NCBI GenBank assembly: GCA_002314885.1
Contig: DCHT01000066.1
Location: 10,116 to 74,115, forward strand
Reading direction: 5' to 3'
Length of the DNA stretch: 64,000 nt
DNA from: Bacteroidales bacterium UBA1745
GTDB lineage: Bacteria; Bacteroidota; Bacteroidia; Bacteroidales; UBA932
Both the position numbers and the translations under genes were made by a program. Shown here one piece after another: positions 35,273 through 45,400 of the stretch; position 1 is the first letter of the stretch; each line of letters starts with the position of its first letter. The notes beneath the pieces were generated by a model, which saw only the letters and a list, made by a program, of their open reading frames with translations, was not told where the DNA came from and made no database searches.

Positions 35273-36477
35273 AGTCATACGCCAATTTAACCATCATCTG
35301 CCTGAGCGCTTTCCTTGCGTTCAGTTCTTTCTCGTCTTGCGACAAGCTCAAGCCTGAGGTTCCGGTTATTGAATCAGTGCTGTTTCAGTCATCGGCTGAC
35401 AGCCTTTTCAGGATTCCTGCGATTGCCGTGACTTCCGACGGCAATCTCATTGCCCTGGGTGACCACAGGTACAAGCACGGCAAGGATGTAGGCACTGCAA
35501 ATCCTCTCGACATCCTGGTCAGAAGGAGCAGCGACAACGGACAGACCTGGACGGATTCCGAGGTTCTGATCAACTGCAATGACGAGACCTATGGCGAAGG
35601 CATATACGGCTTTGGCGATGCTGCAATCGTGGCAGACAAGGAGAGCGGGGAAGTAGTCATTCTCTGCGTCGGCGACCGCGAGGGCAAGACTTTCGGCAAT
35701 GGAGGTCGCCTGGAGGTACATCGTTTTGCAAGCACTGACGGAGGCGCGACTTTCACGGAACATAGCGATCTGAGTGACCAGTTCTATGGCTGCTCTGCCA
35801 CTTGGAGAACTCTTTTCGTGGCTTCCGGCAAGATATTCCAGAGCCGCGTCATCAAGACTGACAAATACTACAGACTATATTGCGCGGCACTTGTAGGCGG
35901 TTGTGGCGAGTTCGTCTTCTATTCAGACGATTTCGGCAGAAACTGGAATCTTCTCGGCACAACGTCTTCTCCTTGCAGAAGCGGCGATGAGCCTAAGGTC
36001 GAAGAACTTCCTGACGGTTCCGTGATTCTCAGCGGCCGTGCCAATGGCGGCAGGTATTTCAATATCTTCAGATATGCTGAGGGCTCTTTTACCGAGGGAA
36101 CTTGGGGCAGTGCGAAATTTACTAAATCCGTTCTTGCGACGAGCAATTCCACCAACGGCGAGATTATGGCCATACAGCAGATGAAGGGTGACTGGCTCTA
36201 TCTGCAGTCAGTTCCAGCCGGTCCTGGCCGCACTCACGTGACCATTTATTTCAAGACTATCCCTGCCCAGGAATCATATTCCGACATTACCCCTACCACC
36301 TTCGGCGAGGGCTGGACGGCATATCAGATTACGGAATTGAACTCCGCCTATTCGACTATGGTGATGCTGAATAACGGCAGAGTCGGTTTCTATTATGAAA
36401 GGAAAGGTGCCGATGTCAACGGTTTCGACCTTGTCTTCGCATCTATCAGCACTCAGGTGTTTACTGTAGCTGAATAG
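35269..36477 (+). CDS. GH33 exo-alpha-sialidase, lipoprotein
   Basis: A 402-residue lipoprotein sialidase: signal MKSYANLTIICLSAFLAFSS with lipobox SSC. The family FRIP motif is SLFRIPAIAVTSDG (first arginine of the triad), followed by LIALGDHRY (acid/base Asp region). Asp boxes are SSDNGQTW, STDGGATF and SDDFGRNW. A Glu-Arg segment appears in CRSGDEPKVEELPDGSVILS, and a late Tyr region in YSTMVMLNNGRVGFYYERK. It releases terminal sialic acids from glycoconjugates at the cell surface. Overlap with the GH2 gene indicates coupled expression. No nan catabolic genes (nanA/nanE) are in the window, so sialic acid use would need genes elsewhere. It converges on the regulator gene with an 8-base gap. 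Confidence 0.93.
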   Translation: MKSYANLTIICLSAFLAFSSFSSCDKLKPEVPVIESVLFQSSADSLFRIPAIAVTSDGNLIALGDHRYKHGKDVGTANPLDILVRRSSDNGQTWTDSEVLINCNDETYGEGIYGFGDAAIVADKESGEVVILCVGDREGKTFGNGGRLEVHRFASTDGGATFTEHSDLSDQFYGCSATWRTLFVASGKIFQSRVIKTDKYYRLYCAALVGGCGEFVFYSDDFGRNWNLLGTTSSPCRSGDEPKVEELPDGSVILSGRANGGRYFNIFRYAEGSFTEGTWGSAKFTKSVLATSNSTNGEIMAIQQMKGDWLYLQSVPAGPGRTHVTIYFKTIPAQESYSDITPTTFGEGWTAYQITELNSAYSTMVMLNNGRVGFYYERKGADVNGFDLVFASISTQVFTVAE

Positions 36478-36485
36478 CTGCATTC

Positions 36486-37253
36486 TTACCAAACGATAAT
36501 TACTTTTACTCCTAGTTCTTCAATCTGACGTTTTGCTTCCTGGGGGAAGCCTCCGTCTGTAATGAGGATGCTTATCTTTTCCACACCGCAGATCCTAGCA
36601 AATCCTTTCTGTTCAAATTTGCTGGAATCCGCCAGGACAATGGTCTGTTCTGACGATTTTATCATCTGTCGGATAATTTCGGCTTCTTCCATTGTGCCTG
36701 TTGTGATTCCGTAATTGATGTCTATTCCATCTACTCCAATGAACACTTTGGAGCAATACACGTTGCTCAGTGTGTTGATGGCATCGTTGCCGACAACGGA
36801 GAGTGTATTGCTATAGAGGATTCCTCCGACTTGCATAACTGTAATATCTTTTGCTTCACCGAAGAAGGCGGAGACGTTGACAGCTGTACTTACGATATTG
36901 AGTCGTCCTTTTGGCTTGATGCATTCTGCAAATACAGCACTCGTTGAGCCTGAGGAAATAATTATGGAGTCATTCTCTTCGATGAATGATGCAGCGCATC
37001 TGCCGATCTTAAGTTTCTCCTCGTAATTAATCAGTTTCTTATTATTGAGATTGATATCCATTACAGGAGCTGCAGTAGGGAGGGCACTTCCATACGCGCG
37101 ATATAGAAGTCCTTTGCTTTCAAGGTAATTCAGGTCTTTTCTGATTGTCGTCGGCGTGACGCCTAATGTAATTGCCAACTCTGATACTTTGAGCAGGCCC
37201 TCTTTTGAAATGTTTTCAAGTATATACTTTCTACGGTCGGCAATTCCAGTCAT
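36486..37253 (-). CDS. DeoR/GlpR-family transcriptional regulator (AgaR-like)
   Basis: A 255-residue DeoR-family repressor: N-terminal helix-turn-helix RRKYILENISKEGLLKVSEL, then TLGVTPTTIRKDLNYLESKG (recognition helix) and the phosphosugar-sensing C-terminal domain with SIIISSGSTSAVFAECI, VGGILYSNTLSVVG and KVFIGVDGIDINYGITTG. Family members bind sugar phosphates and repress divergent catabolic operons. It faces the SusC gene across 176 bases that contain its promoter and several TTTCGTT-type operator repeats, so it likely controls both itself and the wall-polymer locus; amino-sugar phosphates are likely effectors, given the kinase and etherase encoded downstream. The gene is AT-rich like that locus, not like the sialidase side. 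Confidence 0.93.
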   Translation of the reverse strand: MTGIADRRKYILENISKEGLLKVSELAITLGVTPTTIRKDLNYLESKGLLYRAYGSALPTAAPVMDINLNNKKLINYEEKLKIGRCAASFIEENDSIIISSGSTSAVFAECIKPKGRLNIVSTAVNVSAFFGEAKDITVMQVGGILYSNTLSVVGNDAINTLSNVYCSKVFIGVDGIDINYGITTGTMEEAEIIRQMIKSSEQTIVLADSSKFEQKGFARICGVEKISILITDGGFPQEAKRQIEELGVKVIIVW

Positions 37254-37275
37254 ATTATTTTGTGTTAAAACGTTA

Positions 37276-37306
37276 CAAATATAGTAATTATGTTTCGTTT
37301 CGCAAT
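37276..37306 (-). promoter_or_regulatory. Promoter of the DeoR-family regulator gene
   Basis: On the minus strand, ATTG (37306-37303), a 19-base spacer and TATATTTG (37283-37276) fit the Bacteroidales promoter pattern. The regulator start codon is 22 bases downstream. The TTTCGTTTCG segment at 37291-37302 lies between the two elements, where a bound repressor would block its own gene. Confidence 0.6.
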
Positions 37307-37374
37307 ATAATGAAATATATAACGAAATATCAAACGAAATATTTCTTTATTTTTATGTTGTGAAAACGAAATAT
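37291..37374. promoter_or_regulatory. Operator array: three exact AACGAAATAT repeats plus an inverted TTTCGTTTCG copy
   Basis: AACGAAATAT occurs exactly at 37321-37330, 37333-37342 (12-base phase) and 37365-37374. A related opposite-orientation segment, TGTTTCGTTTCG, is at 37291-37302, and a degenerate TGAAATAT at 37311-37318. Operators of DeoR-family repressors such as AgaR consist of spaced TTTCRTTT repeats, so this is very probably the binding array of the adjacent regulator. Sites flank both divergent promoters. Confidence 0.7.
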
Positions 37375-37387
37375 TTTTTCATTTTTG
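37357..37387 (+). promoter_or_regulatory. Promoter of the SusC/SusD locus
   Basis: GTTG (37357-37360), a 19-base spacer and CATTTTTG (37380-37387) resemble the Bacteroidales consensus with one mismatch in each element. The AACGAAATAT repeat at 37365-37374 sits in the spacer. The start codon at 37430 is 43 bases after the -7 element. A second candidate -7, CAATTTTG at 37400-37407, is also possible. Confidence 0.5.
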
Positions 37388-37429
37388 TTACTGAGCATTC
37401 AATTTTGCTTACTAGATATTTTTAACGAT

Positions 37430-40400
37430 ATGGATATATTTCGAAAAATCTCGCTGCTACTGCTCGCTATGATGGTATCTACTACCGTCGTTTTCGCTCA
37501 GAAGAGGAGTGTCTCCGGAACAGTTACATCGACTGCTGGGGAACCCCTTGTTGGTGTCGGAGTCTTTGTCAAAAACACAGCTAATGGAACTGTTACAGAT
37601 ATTGACGGCCGATTTTCTCTCTCGAATGTACCTGAAAATGCAGTGCTGGTAGCTTCTACGATAGGCTATCAGTCTGTAGAGGTTAACTCTGGGAATCTAT
37701 CTTCAGTCTCAATAAAGATGGAAGAGGATTCTATGTTGCTTGAGGAAACAGTCGTAGTTGGTTACGGTAGCCAGAGAAAAGTGACATTGACGGGCTCTGT
37801 AGCGACCACTTCTGGAGATGCGCTTGTCAAGAGTTCTGCAGTCAACCTCTCTCAGGGTCTTGCTGGCCGTCTTTCCGGTGTGATCGTCAACAACCGCTCG
37901 GGTGAGCCTGGTAAGGATGACGCGACAATGTTCATCCGTGGACGTAGTACACTTGGAGATAACTCTCCTCTCATCATTATCGATGGTATCCCTGGTCGAG
38001 GTGACGATTTCTCTCGTCTTACCGGTGAGGAAATAGAGAGTGTCACTGTCCTCAAGGATGCATCTGGTGCTATCTATGGCTCCCGTTCTGCAAACGGTGT
38101 CATCCTCGTCACTACCAAACACGGTGGTTATGAAGAGACCCCAAATGTGACCTTCACTTATGACCTTGGTATGCAGCAGCCAACCAGGCTTGTTCAAATG
38201 GCTGATGCTGTGCTGTTTACTCAGGCCTACAATGATGAGCTTGCAATTACCGGCGCTGCTCCATATTACAACAAGACGCAGATCCAACATTACATTGATC
38301 AGGATGATCCAATCCTTTATCCTAATACAAACTGGTTCGATGAGATCATCAAGCCTATTTCACTTCAGCACAAATATGGCGTGAGTGTCAATGGAGGCAG
38401 CAAAAGGGTTTCATATTTCGTTCAGTTCAATGGTCAGTACCAGGATGGTATATATTATAAGAGTGCCACGAACTACAATCAGTATAATGTCAGATCCAAC
38501 GTCACTGTTAAGGTAACAAAAGGCCTTTCTGTCGGTGTGAACCTCAATTTCCGCCAGCAGCATAAGAATTATTCTGCCTTCCCAAGTGATTCATACGGTA
38601 TTTTCTATATCGCTACTCGTATGAAGCCAACGGGCGCTGCGTATTATCCAAATGGTTATCTGCGTGGTGGTACAAATCCTGCTGTCCTCGTCCAGGACCT
38701 TACCGGTTATGACAAGACTACTACCAACACCATAAATACCACTCTTACTGCAAACTGGGACCTTGGATTCATCACAAAAGGTCTTTCTATCAACGGTAAT
38801 ATCGCGTATGACGTTATCGGTAAGTTCCGCAAGAACTGGCAGCAGAACTGGGAATATTACTCTTATGACGAAATCACTGAACTCTTTGAGCCTCACACCT
38901 GCTCATACTGGTCAACTCCGGTCCTGCACGAGTATCAGACAAACTCACACACCCTGACCGCCAATGCCAATATCAACTATGACCGTGATTTCAGTGGTCA
39001 TCACGTCTCTGCGCTTGCCGGTTACGAACAGAGTTCATACAGAATGGATTATTTCACTGCCGGCATTGATTCGTATGCATCTGATATTCTTGACGAGTTT
39101 TTTGCCGGTTCAGCAGACAAGAGTTGGTATTCCATCAATGGTTATGCCCGCGAAACAGCTCGCTTGAGTTTCTTCGGACGCCTTGGCTATGACTACAAGA
39201 GCAAGTACCTTGTTCAGGCCCTCATACGTTTCGATGGTTCTGAAAACTTCCCTAAGGCCAACAGATGGGGAGTCTTCCCAGGCGTATCTCTCGGATGGCG
39301 CATCTCTGAGGAACCATTTATGAAGGATAATGTCCCTGCAATCACCAACCTTAAGCTCAGGGCCTCCTATGGTGAGCAGGGAAATGACCAGATTGCTGCA
39401 TTCCAATACCTTACTACATATCAATATACATCTCTGGCAAGATATAAGATGCAGATCGACGGCAAGGACGTGAACTATATAATTCCAGGAACTATTCCAA
39501 ACGAGAATGTAACTTGGGAAGTCGCCAGAACTTGGAATGTCGGCCTCGATGGCAACATCAGGAATGGCCTCTTCTCTTGGGAACTTGAATACTTCTTCAC
39601 CAGAAGGTCAAACATCCTTTGTACCAGGAATGCCTCCGTACCATATTATACTGGACTTACAAGCAGCCTTCCTGACGAGAATATAGGTATAGTAAGGAAT
39701 TCAGGTGTTGAGATTCAGCTCTCTCACGAAAATAAGGTTGCCAACGGTCAACTTCTCTATCACGTTGCTGGAAACTTTATGTTTGCGAAGAATACGATCG
39801 AGTATATGGATGAGACGCCTTGGGGCGAAGGTCACGAGTATATGAACCTTACCGGTCATCCTATGGGCGCAGGACTCTACTATCAGGTAAAGGGAATCAA
39901 CAAGACCCAGGAAGACCTCGAGAACAATCCTCAAATGGCAGGCGCAACTCTTGGTGACTTCATTTTTGAAGACCTCGACGGAGATGGAAAGATCACCACT
40001 TATGACCGTAAGAGATGTGACCTTACTGCTGTTCCGCAGATTGTTTTTGGTCTCAATTTCGATCTGACTTGGAAGAACTTTGACTTCTCATTGCTTTTCC
40101 AGGGACAGGGCAGGGCTAGATACTATTATGCTCCACTCACCGACCCAGTGTCAGGAAACCTTGAAAAGAATGCTGCTATGAATGCGTGGACTCTCGATAA
40201 CAGAGATTCCGATTATCCTCGTATGGGTTCCAATATTTCAAATGGTGGCGTGACTAGATCTTCCTTCTATTATAGAAATGCATCTTTCCTCCGTCTCAAG
40301 AACGTGGAACTCGGATATACTATTCCAAAGGAAGTGTGGGGCGGAAAGATTCCTGTCAAGGGACTTAGATTCTACATCGCGGGCTACAACCTTCTTACTC

Positions 40401-40501
40401 TTTCAGAACTCAAGAATGTGGACCCGGAGACAAGCGATGAGTCATACCAGACATATCCACAGATGAGGATTTTCAACACTGGTGTGAAGTTGACCTTCTA
40501 A
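37430..40501 (+). CDS. SusC/RagA-family TonB-dependent outer-membrane transporter
   Basis: A 1023-residue SusC-type transporter. Signal peptide MDIFRKISLLLLAMMVSTTV (ending VFAQ) sets the start at 37430; a TTG further upstream would fall in the promoter. Domains: carboxypeptidase-D-regulatory-like N-terminal domain (SGTVTSTAGEPLVGVGVFVK), TonB-box region (EETVVVGYGSQRKVTLTGSV), plug (QGLAGRLSGVIVNNRSGEPG, SPLIIIDGIPGRG, LKDASGAIYGSRSANGVILV) and a beta barrel ending in GVKLTF. It imports oligomers too large for porins, in complex with the SusD-like lipoprotein encoded 12 bases downstream. It has no anti-sigma-interaction extension, fitting regulation by the divergent DeoR-type protein. The substrate is inferred from the enzymes of the locus. 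Confidence 0.95.
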   Translation: MDIFRKISLLLLAMMVSTTVVFAQKRSVSGTVTSTAGEPLVGVGVFVKNTANGTVTDIDGRFSLSNVPENAVLVASTIGYQSVEVNSGNLSSVSIKMEEDSMLLEETVVVGYGSQRKVTLTGSVATTSGDALVKSSAVNLSQGLAGRLSGVIVNNRSGEPGKDDATMFIRGRSTLGDNSPLIIIDGIPGRGDDFSRLTGEEIESVTVLKDASGAIYGSRSANGVILVTTKHGGYEETPNVTFTYDLGMQQPTRLVQMADAVLFTQAYNDELAITGAAPYYNKTQIQHYIDQDDPILYPNTNWFDEIIKPISLQHKYGVSVNGGSKRVSYFVQFNGQYQDGIYYKSATNYNQYNVRSNVTVKVTKGLSVGVNLNFRQQHKNYSAFPSDSYGIFYIATRMKPTGAAYYPNGYLRGGTNPAVLVQDLTGYDKTTTNTINTTLTANWDLGFITKGLSINGNIAYDVIGKFRKNWQQNWEYYSYDEITELFEPHTCSYWSTPVLHEYQTNSHTLTANANINYDRDFSGHHVSALAGYEQSSYRMDYFTAGIDSYASDILDEFFAGSADKSWYSINGYARETARLSFFGRLGYDYKSKYLVQALIRFDGSENFPKANRWGVFPGVSLGWRISEEPFMKDNVPAITNLKLRASYGEQGNDQIAAFQYLTTYQYTSLARYKMQIDGKDVNYIIPGTIPNENVTWEVARTWNVGLDGNIRNGLFSWELEYFFTRRSNILCTRNASVPYYTGLTSSLPDENIGIVRNSGVEIQLSHENKVANGQLLYHVAGNFMFAKNTIEYMDETPWGEGHEYMNLTGHPMGAGLYYQVKGINKTQEDLENNPQMAGATLGDFIFEDLDGDGKITTYDRKRCDLTAVPQIVFGLNFDLTWKNFDFSLLFQGQGRARYYYAPLTDPVSGNLEKNAAMNAWTLDNRDSDYPRMGSNISNGGVTRSSFYYRNASFLRLKNVELGYTIPKEVWGGKIPVKGLRFYIAGYNLLTLSELKNVDPETSDESYQTYPQMRIFNTGVKLTF

Positions 40502-40513
40502 ACAAGAGTGACC

Positions 40514-42463
40514 ATGAAAAGAAATATCATTGCAATAATTGCAGCGGCTGTTGCCGCAGCCTCCTGCTCAAGTTTTCTTGATAAAACTCCTTTGGATAAG
40601 CTTTCAGAGGACGCCGTGTTCAATAGTGACGCTCTTTCAGAAAGTTACGTGAATGCTCTGTATTCAGTTCTCAACGATCCTTACGAGGAGGGTAATGTCA
40701 GCTGTATCACCGACGAAGGCTTCTTCAGATATGGCGGCACTTCTACCAGATATATTGCTTCTGGAAATATGACTCCAGATAATATTATGTATATGGATGA
40801 AGGTGGTACCGCACACAATTCCAGAACTACAATCCTCAATATCTGGAACAGGGCATATCAGTATATATATAGAATGAATTATTTCATCAATTATGTGACT
40901 GAGAATGAGACAAAACTAAGCGAAGATGGCAAGAACCGCCTTCTTGGTGAAGCATACTATCTCAGAGCCTGGGCTTATTTCAACCTCATTCAGAGATATG
41001 CCGGTGTTCCTATCATCACTAAGGTCTACACTCTTTCTGATGAGTATGGAGTGACCAGAGACAGTTACGATGATTGCGTCGATTTCATTCTCGAGGATCT
41101 TGCCAGGGCAGAGTCGCTTCTTCCGACAAAGGCTGAGAGCCAGCGTGGCAGAGCGAACAAGGACGTTTGCCTTGCACTCAGATCAAGACTCACGCTCGTT
41201 GCTGCGTCACCTCTCTTCAATGACCCTGATAATCCGCAGGGAAGTATTTTCAGAGGCGCATATAGCTCTGATAAGTGGCAGCGTGCCTTCGACGCCGCGA
41301 AAGCCATTGTTGACCGAGCAGATGTTGAAGGAGCCTACCAGTTGGACGATACTTATGATGGTATCTGGAGAGACGTCAACAGTCCTGAACTTATCTGGGC
41401 AAAATATTTTACCGCAACAAGTACAGTGAACAAGGCCCAGTTGCTCTACTCAGTAGTTTACTTCAATGGCTGGACTTCCATCAGTCCAACCCAGGCTATG
41501 GTTATGGACTATGAGATGACAAATGGTAAGAAGTTCTTTGAGGATGGTTCAGGTTATGACGAGAAGCATCCATTCAAGAATCGTGACCCTCGCTTCTACA
41601 AGACTATCGCTGCTCCATTCAGTATGTATGAGCACACTTCTGACGGTACTACAACTTCAGACCAACTTGAGTTGTATCTTCTCTACGATGGGAAGACGAA
41701 GGCTGATTTCGAGCTTGGTAAGCCGGAACCTGATTACACAAGCAAGGCAAAACACCTCTGGCACGCTACCAATACAATGGGTATGGAGTTCAATAAGTGG
41801 TATATTCCTACTTCTCCAATTACTGAATTAGAAGTTGGATCTCTTCTTTTCCCTTGGTTCAGACTTGCTGAGATGTATCTCAATTATGCTGAATCTGCTT
41901 ATATGCTTGGAAAGGAAGAAACCTGCCGCGAATACATCAACAAGGTTCGTTCTCGTGCAGACGTAAACATGCCTGCAGTCACTGAATCTGGTGAGGCTCT
42001 TTGGGACAGACTTGTAAACGAGCGCAGAATCGAGATGGCTTACGAGGTAGTCCGCTACTTCGATGTAAGAAGATGGAAGACAGCTCCGTTCTATGAGAAT
42101 ATTCCTTTTGCCGGTATGCGAACTATGATTCTCAAGAATGGCACCAAGCAGGATACATTATACCGCGTGGTCCGTAAATACGACGAGTCCAAGAACAATA
42201 CTTGCTATTATTGGAAGACTTCATCTGCTCGTCAGGCATATATCGATGCGAATGGCGCTGCTGAGGATATCGAGTGCGTATACACATACAAGTGGCTTGG
42301 ACAGGAGTACAAGATTGACTTCGGCGACTGCTGCTTGAATGTATCTCCTACGCAGAAGCATTTCCCTAAGGTCGGTGATGTCTATCCGAACTATCTTATG
42401 CCTATTCCTCGTAATGAGATTACAAAGAGTGAAGGCTCAATTGAACAGAATCCTGGTTATTAA
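40514..42463 (+). CDS. SusD/RagB-family nutrient-binding lipoprotein
   Basis: A 649-residue SusD-like surface lipoprotein: MKRNIIAIIAAAVAAASCSS with lipobox ASC, followed by the family opening FLDKTPLDKLSEDAVFNSDA. Landmarks are ILNIWNRAYQYIYRMNYFIN, LLGEAYYLRAWAYFNLIQRY (TPR-like helices), FPWFRLAEMYLNYAESAY and NERRIEMAYEVVRYFDVRRW. At about 650 residues it is longer than typical SusD (about 550), with extra loops in the C-terminal half, which in this family line the ligand site. It forms the lid of the SusC channel. The ATG at 40514 is used rather than a GTG six bases upstream. The hydrolase genes follow without large gaps. Confidence 0.95.
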   Translation: MKRNIIAIIAAAVAAASCSSFLDKTPLDKLSEDAVFNSDALSESYVNALYSVLNDPYEEGNVSCITDEGFFRYGGTSTRYIASGNMTPDNIMYMDEGGTAHNSRTTILNIWNRAYQYIYRMNYFINYVTENETKLSEDGKNRLLGEAYYLRAWAYFNLIQRYAGVPIITKVYTLSDEYGVTRDSYDDCVDFILEDLARAESLLPTKAESQRGRANKDVCLALRSRLTLVAASPLFNDPDNPQGSIFRGAYSSDKWQRAFDAAKAIVDRADVEGAYQLDDTYDGIWRDVNSPELIWAKYFTATSTVNKAQLLYSVVYFNGWTSISPTQAMVMDYEMTNGKKFFEDGSGYDEKHPFKNRDPRFYKTIAAPFSMYEHTSDGTTTSDQLELYLLYDGKTKADFELGKPEPDYTSKAKHLWHATNTMGMEFNKWYIPTSPITELEVGSLLFPWFRLAEMYLNYAESAYMLGKEETCREYINKVRSRADVNMPAVTESGEALWDRLVNERRIEMAYEVVRYFDVRRWKTAPFYENIPFAGMRTMILKNGTKQDTLYRVVRKYDESKNNTCYYWKTSSARQAYIDANGAAEDIECVYTYKWLGQEYKIDFGDCCLNVSPTQKHFPKVGDVYPNYLMPIPRNEITKSEGSIEQNPGY

Positions 42464-42471
42464 TATATAGT

Positions 42472-45400
42472 ATGAAGATTTCCAGAGTCATACTTATTTT
42501 GTTGATGGCTCTGTCGTTGGTTGCCTGTTCAGGGAAGGCAATGCTGAGATGCAACTACTCTGAGGCAGATATTACAACGACAGAGGAAGAGCACACGACG
42601 TTGGCAGGCTTCGCCGCTAGGACGAGCCTGTCAACGACGGTGCATCATAGACTGTATAGTCATTGCCTCGTTGTCACTGATGGCCAGCAGAAGGTCTGCA
42701 TCATTTCGAATGATATGATGGAGATATCTCCTGATCTGTCACTGGAGATCAGAACGGCGATTGCAGAGCAGTCCGGCCTGCCGCTTGACCACATCCTTCT
42801 TCATTGTATCCATACTCATTCATCTCCAAGATGTGGTGGTTCTGCGGCTCAGCCAGGAGGAAGCAACTATTCCTTCAAGACAAGAATGGTCGAAAGGGTA
42901 GTGGCCAATGCTGTTTCGACAATTACCAATGATGGTGCTTTTGTGCCATTCAAGATGGAGATCGGTAAGGCACAGACATCCATCAATGGCAATCGCTGCG
43001 AGAAGGACGGTCCGTGTGACCACGATGTGTATGTAGCTCGTCTGAAAGACAGAAAAGGCAAGACCATCGTGTCAATTATGAATCTTGCCTGCCATCCTGT
43101 ATGTATGGGTCCAAGGAGCTATCTTATATCTTCTGACTATTCAGGAATTGCTGCTGACAGGCTGAAAAATGAGTGGGGAGGCTCTGTAATGCAGTTTACA
43201 GGTGCTGCCGGAAATATGGATCCCGTCCGTGGGCCGAAAGACTTCGAGTACGCAGAAGAATGCGGAAACTGTCTCGCTGATTCCCTTCTCAATATTGTCT
43301 TTACTCCAGTCAAACCGCAGGGAAAGCTTAGTCTCTCAACTAATGTGGCGGAACTCCCATATAGAATCAATAAGGTTACTCCCGAGGCTGTAAAGTCACA
43401 CGCGGATTCTCTTGTCAAGGCTTCAACCAATTTCCCACGATTTGCTCGTGATGTTCGAGGATGGGAGGATGAGATATTGGCAAGGTTTGAAAATGGAGAG
43501 GTCAAGAGCAAGCTTGATTTCAATATGGAAGCCGTCAATATTGATGGCATCTTGTTCTTCTTTACTCAGGGAGAATCTTTCTGTGAATATCAGCAGGCCG
43601 CAAGGGCTGCGTTCCCTGGTGAGACCATCTTCTTTGCTGGCTATACTAATGGCCAGAATTCATATTTGCCTTCTGAGCACGCTTTTGTCTTCAAGAAAGG
43701 CTATGAATACGAGATTGAGCAGATGCACGTCTATATAAAAGCTCCGTATCCTCTTTCTTCATCTATGCCTCGAACATTCCTTGAGGGTATTAAGAAGACA
43801 ATAAATATGGTGAGAGAGATACCTGCTGAATATGGAATTGTTCCTCAGCCTCGTGTCCTTGTTCCTGCTAAAGGATCGTTTCGACTGAACAGGTCGACTG
43901 GTTATGCAGTCGAGGCTGCTGACTCTCTCTTTGAGGAAGTCGCTGCCGATTTTGCACAACAGATCAAGACCGTTTCAGGAATCAGCCTGAAGTCCAATGA
44001 CAAGATAGTTTTTCGTGAGATTGATGGCATTGGCCCTGAGGCATACAGACTTCTCGTAAGTCCGGATTCCATAGTCATCGAAGCAAGTTCGCCAGCGGGT
44101 GCGTATTATGCTGTCCAGAGCATTTATCAGCTTCTACCATCATCTGTGTATGGCAAGTCAAAAGCATCTGGTGTTTCTTGGACAGTTCCGTGTTGCAAGA
44201 TTGAAGATGAACCTTGTTTCAGCTATCGTGGTCTTCTTCTGGATTGTGGAAGATATTTCTATGAAAAGGAAGATGTGATGGATTTCATAGATGCGATGGC
44301 AATGCACAAGCTCAATATGTTCCATTGGCACCTTACTGAGGATCAGGGCTGGAGAATCGAAATCAAGCAGTATCCGAGACTTACTGAAGTAGGTGCTTGG
44401 CGAAGTGAAACTGCTGGATATAAGGGTGAAGGAGATGGCAAACCTCACGGTGGCTTCTATACCCAGGATGATATCCGTGAAATCGTTGAGTATGCTCGTC
44501 ACAGACACGTGACAGTTGTTCCGGAAATCGAACTTCCTGGTCATTCAAGTGCTGCTATTGCTGCATATCCATATCTTTCTTGTACTCCTGACGAGCCTAA
44601 GGAAGTTGCTACCAGATGGGGAGTCAAGGAGGATGTTTACATTCCGTCGCCTGGCACTGTGAAATTCCTTGAGGACGTTTTCTCTGAGGTGTTGGAACTT
44701 TTCCCTTCGGAATACTACCACTTTGGTGGAGATGAGTGTCCTAAGACTGCTTGGAGGAATAGTGATTATTGTAGGAGATTTGCCAAGGAGAATGGCCTCT
44801 CAAGTGTTGACGATATTCAGGACTGGTTTACAAGCCATTTCGCAGCATATTTGAAGGAACACGGAAAGACCGTCATAGGGTGGGACGAGATTCTTGATGG
44901 CCCATCAGCGCAGGAAGCCGTTGCCATATCCTATCGTGGCCATGCTCCTGCTTCAAGAGCGATCCGCAGAGGTATTAAATGCATTCTTGCACCTAACAGA
45001 TGGGCATATCTGGACAACCCCCAGACTGAGCTTGAAAACAATGGTGACTACCATATCTTCATGCCTCTCAGCAAGGTCTATAGTTACTACCCACAAGTTG
45101 ATTCTCTTGTTGACCTGAGCCGTAAATACATCATCGGTTTTGAGGGGTGCGTATGGGGTGAACATATTCCGGATTATGACAGGGTGGAATATATGACCTG
45201 GCCTCGTGCTGCAGCAATTGCTGAAAACGCTTGGACTGCAGTGGAGAACAAGAATTGGGATTCATTCCGCTGCCGTATGCTCAAGGATTTCTCGAGACTT
45301 GATGCTGAGGAAGTTGGCTATTGCAAGTCCTTCTGGGATGTAATCTACAGATATGATAATAGAAATGGTTATCCAAGGTCAGTCGTGATGGAATGTAACT

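Noticed and set aside
42472..43800. A true ceramide-degrading enzyme
   Set aside because: The fold match is good, but fusion to GH20 and the wall-polymer context without any sphingolipid genes make a lipid substrate less likely. Kept as domain similarity only.
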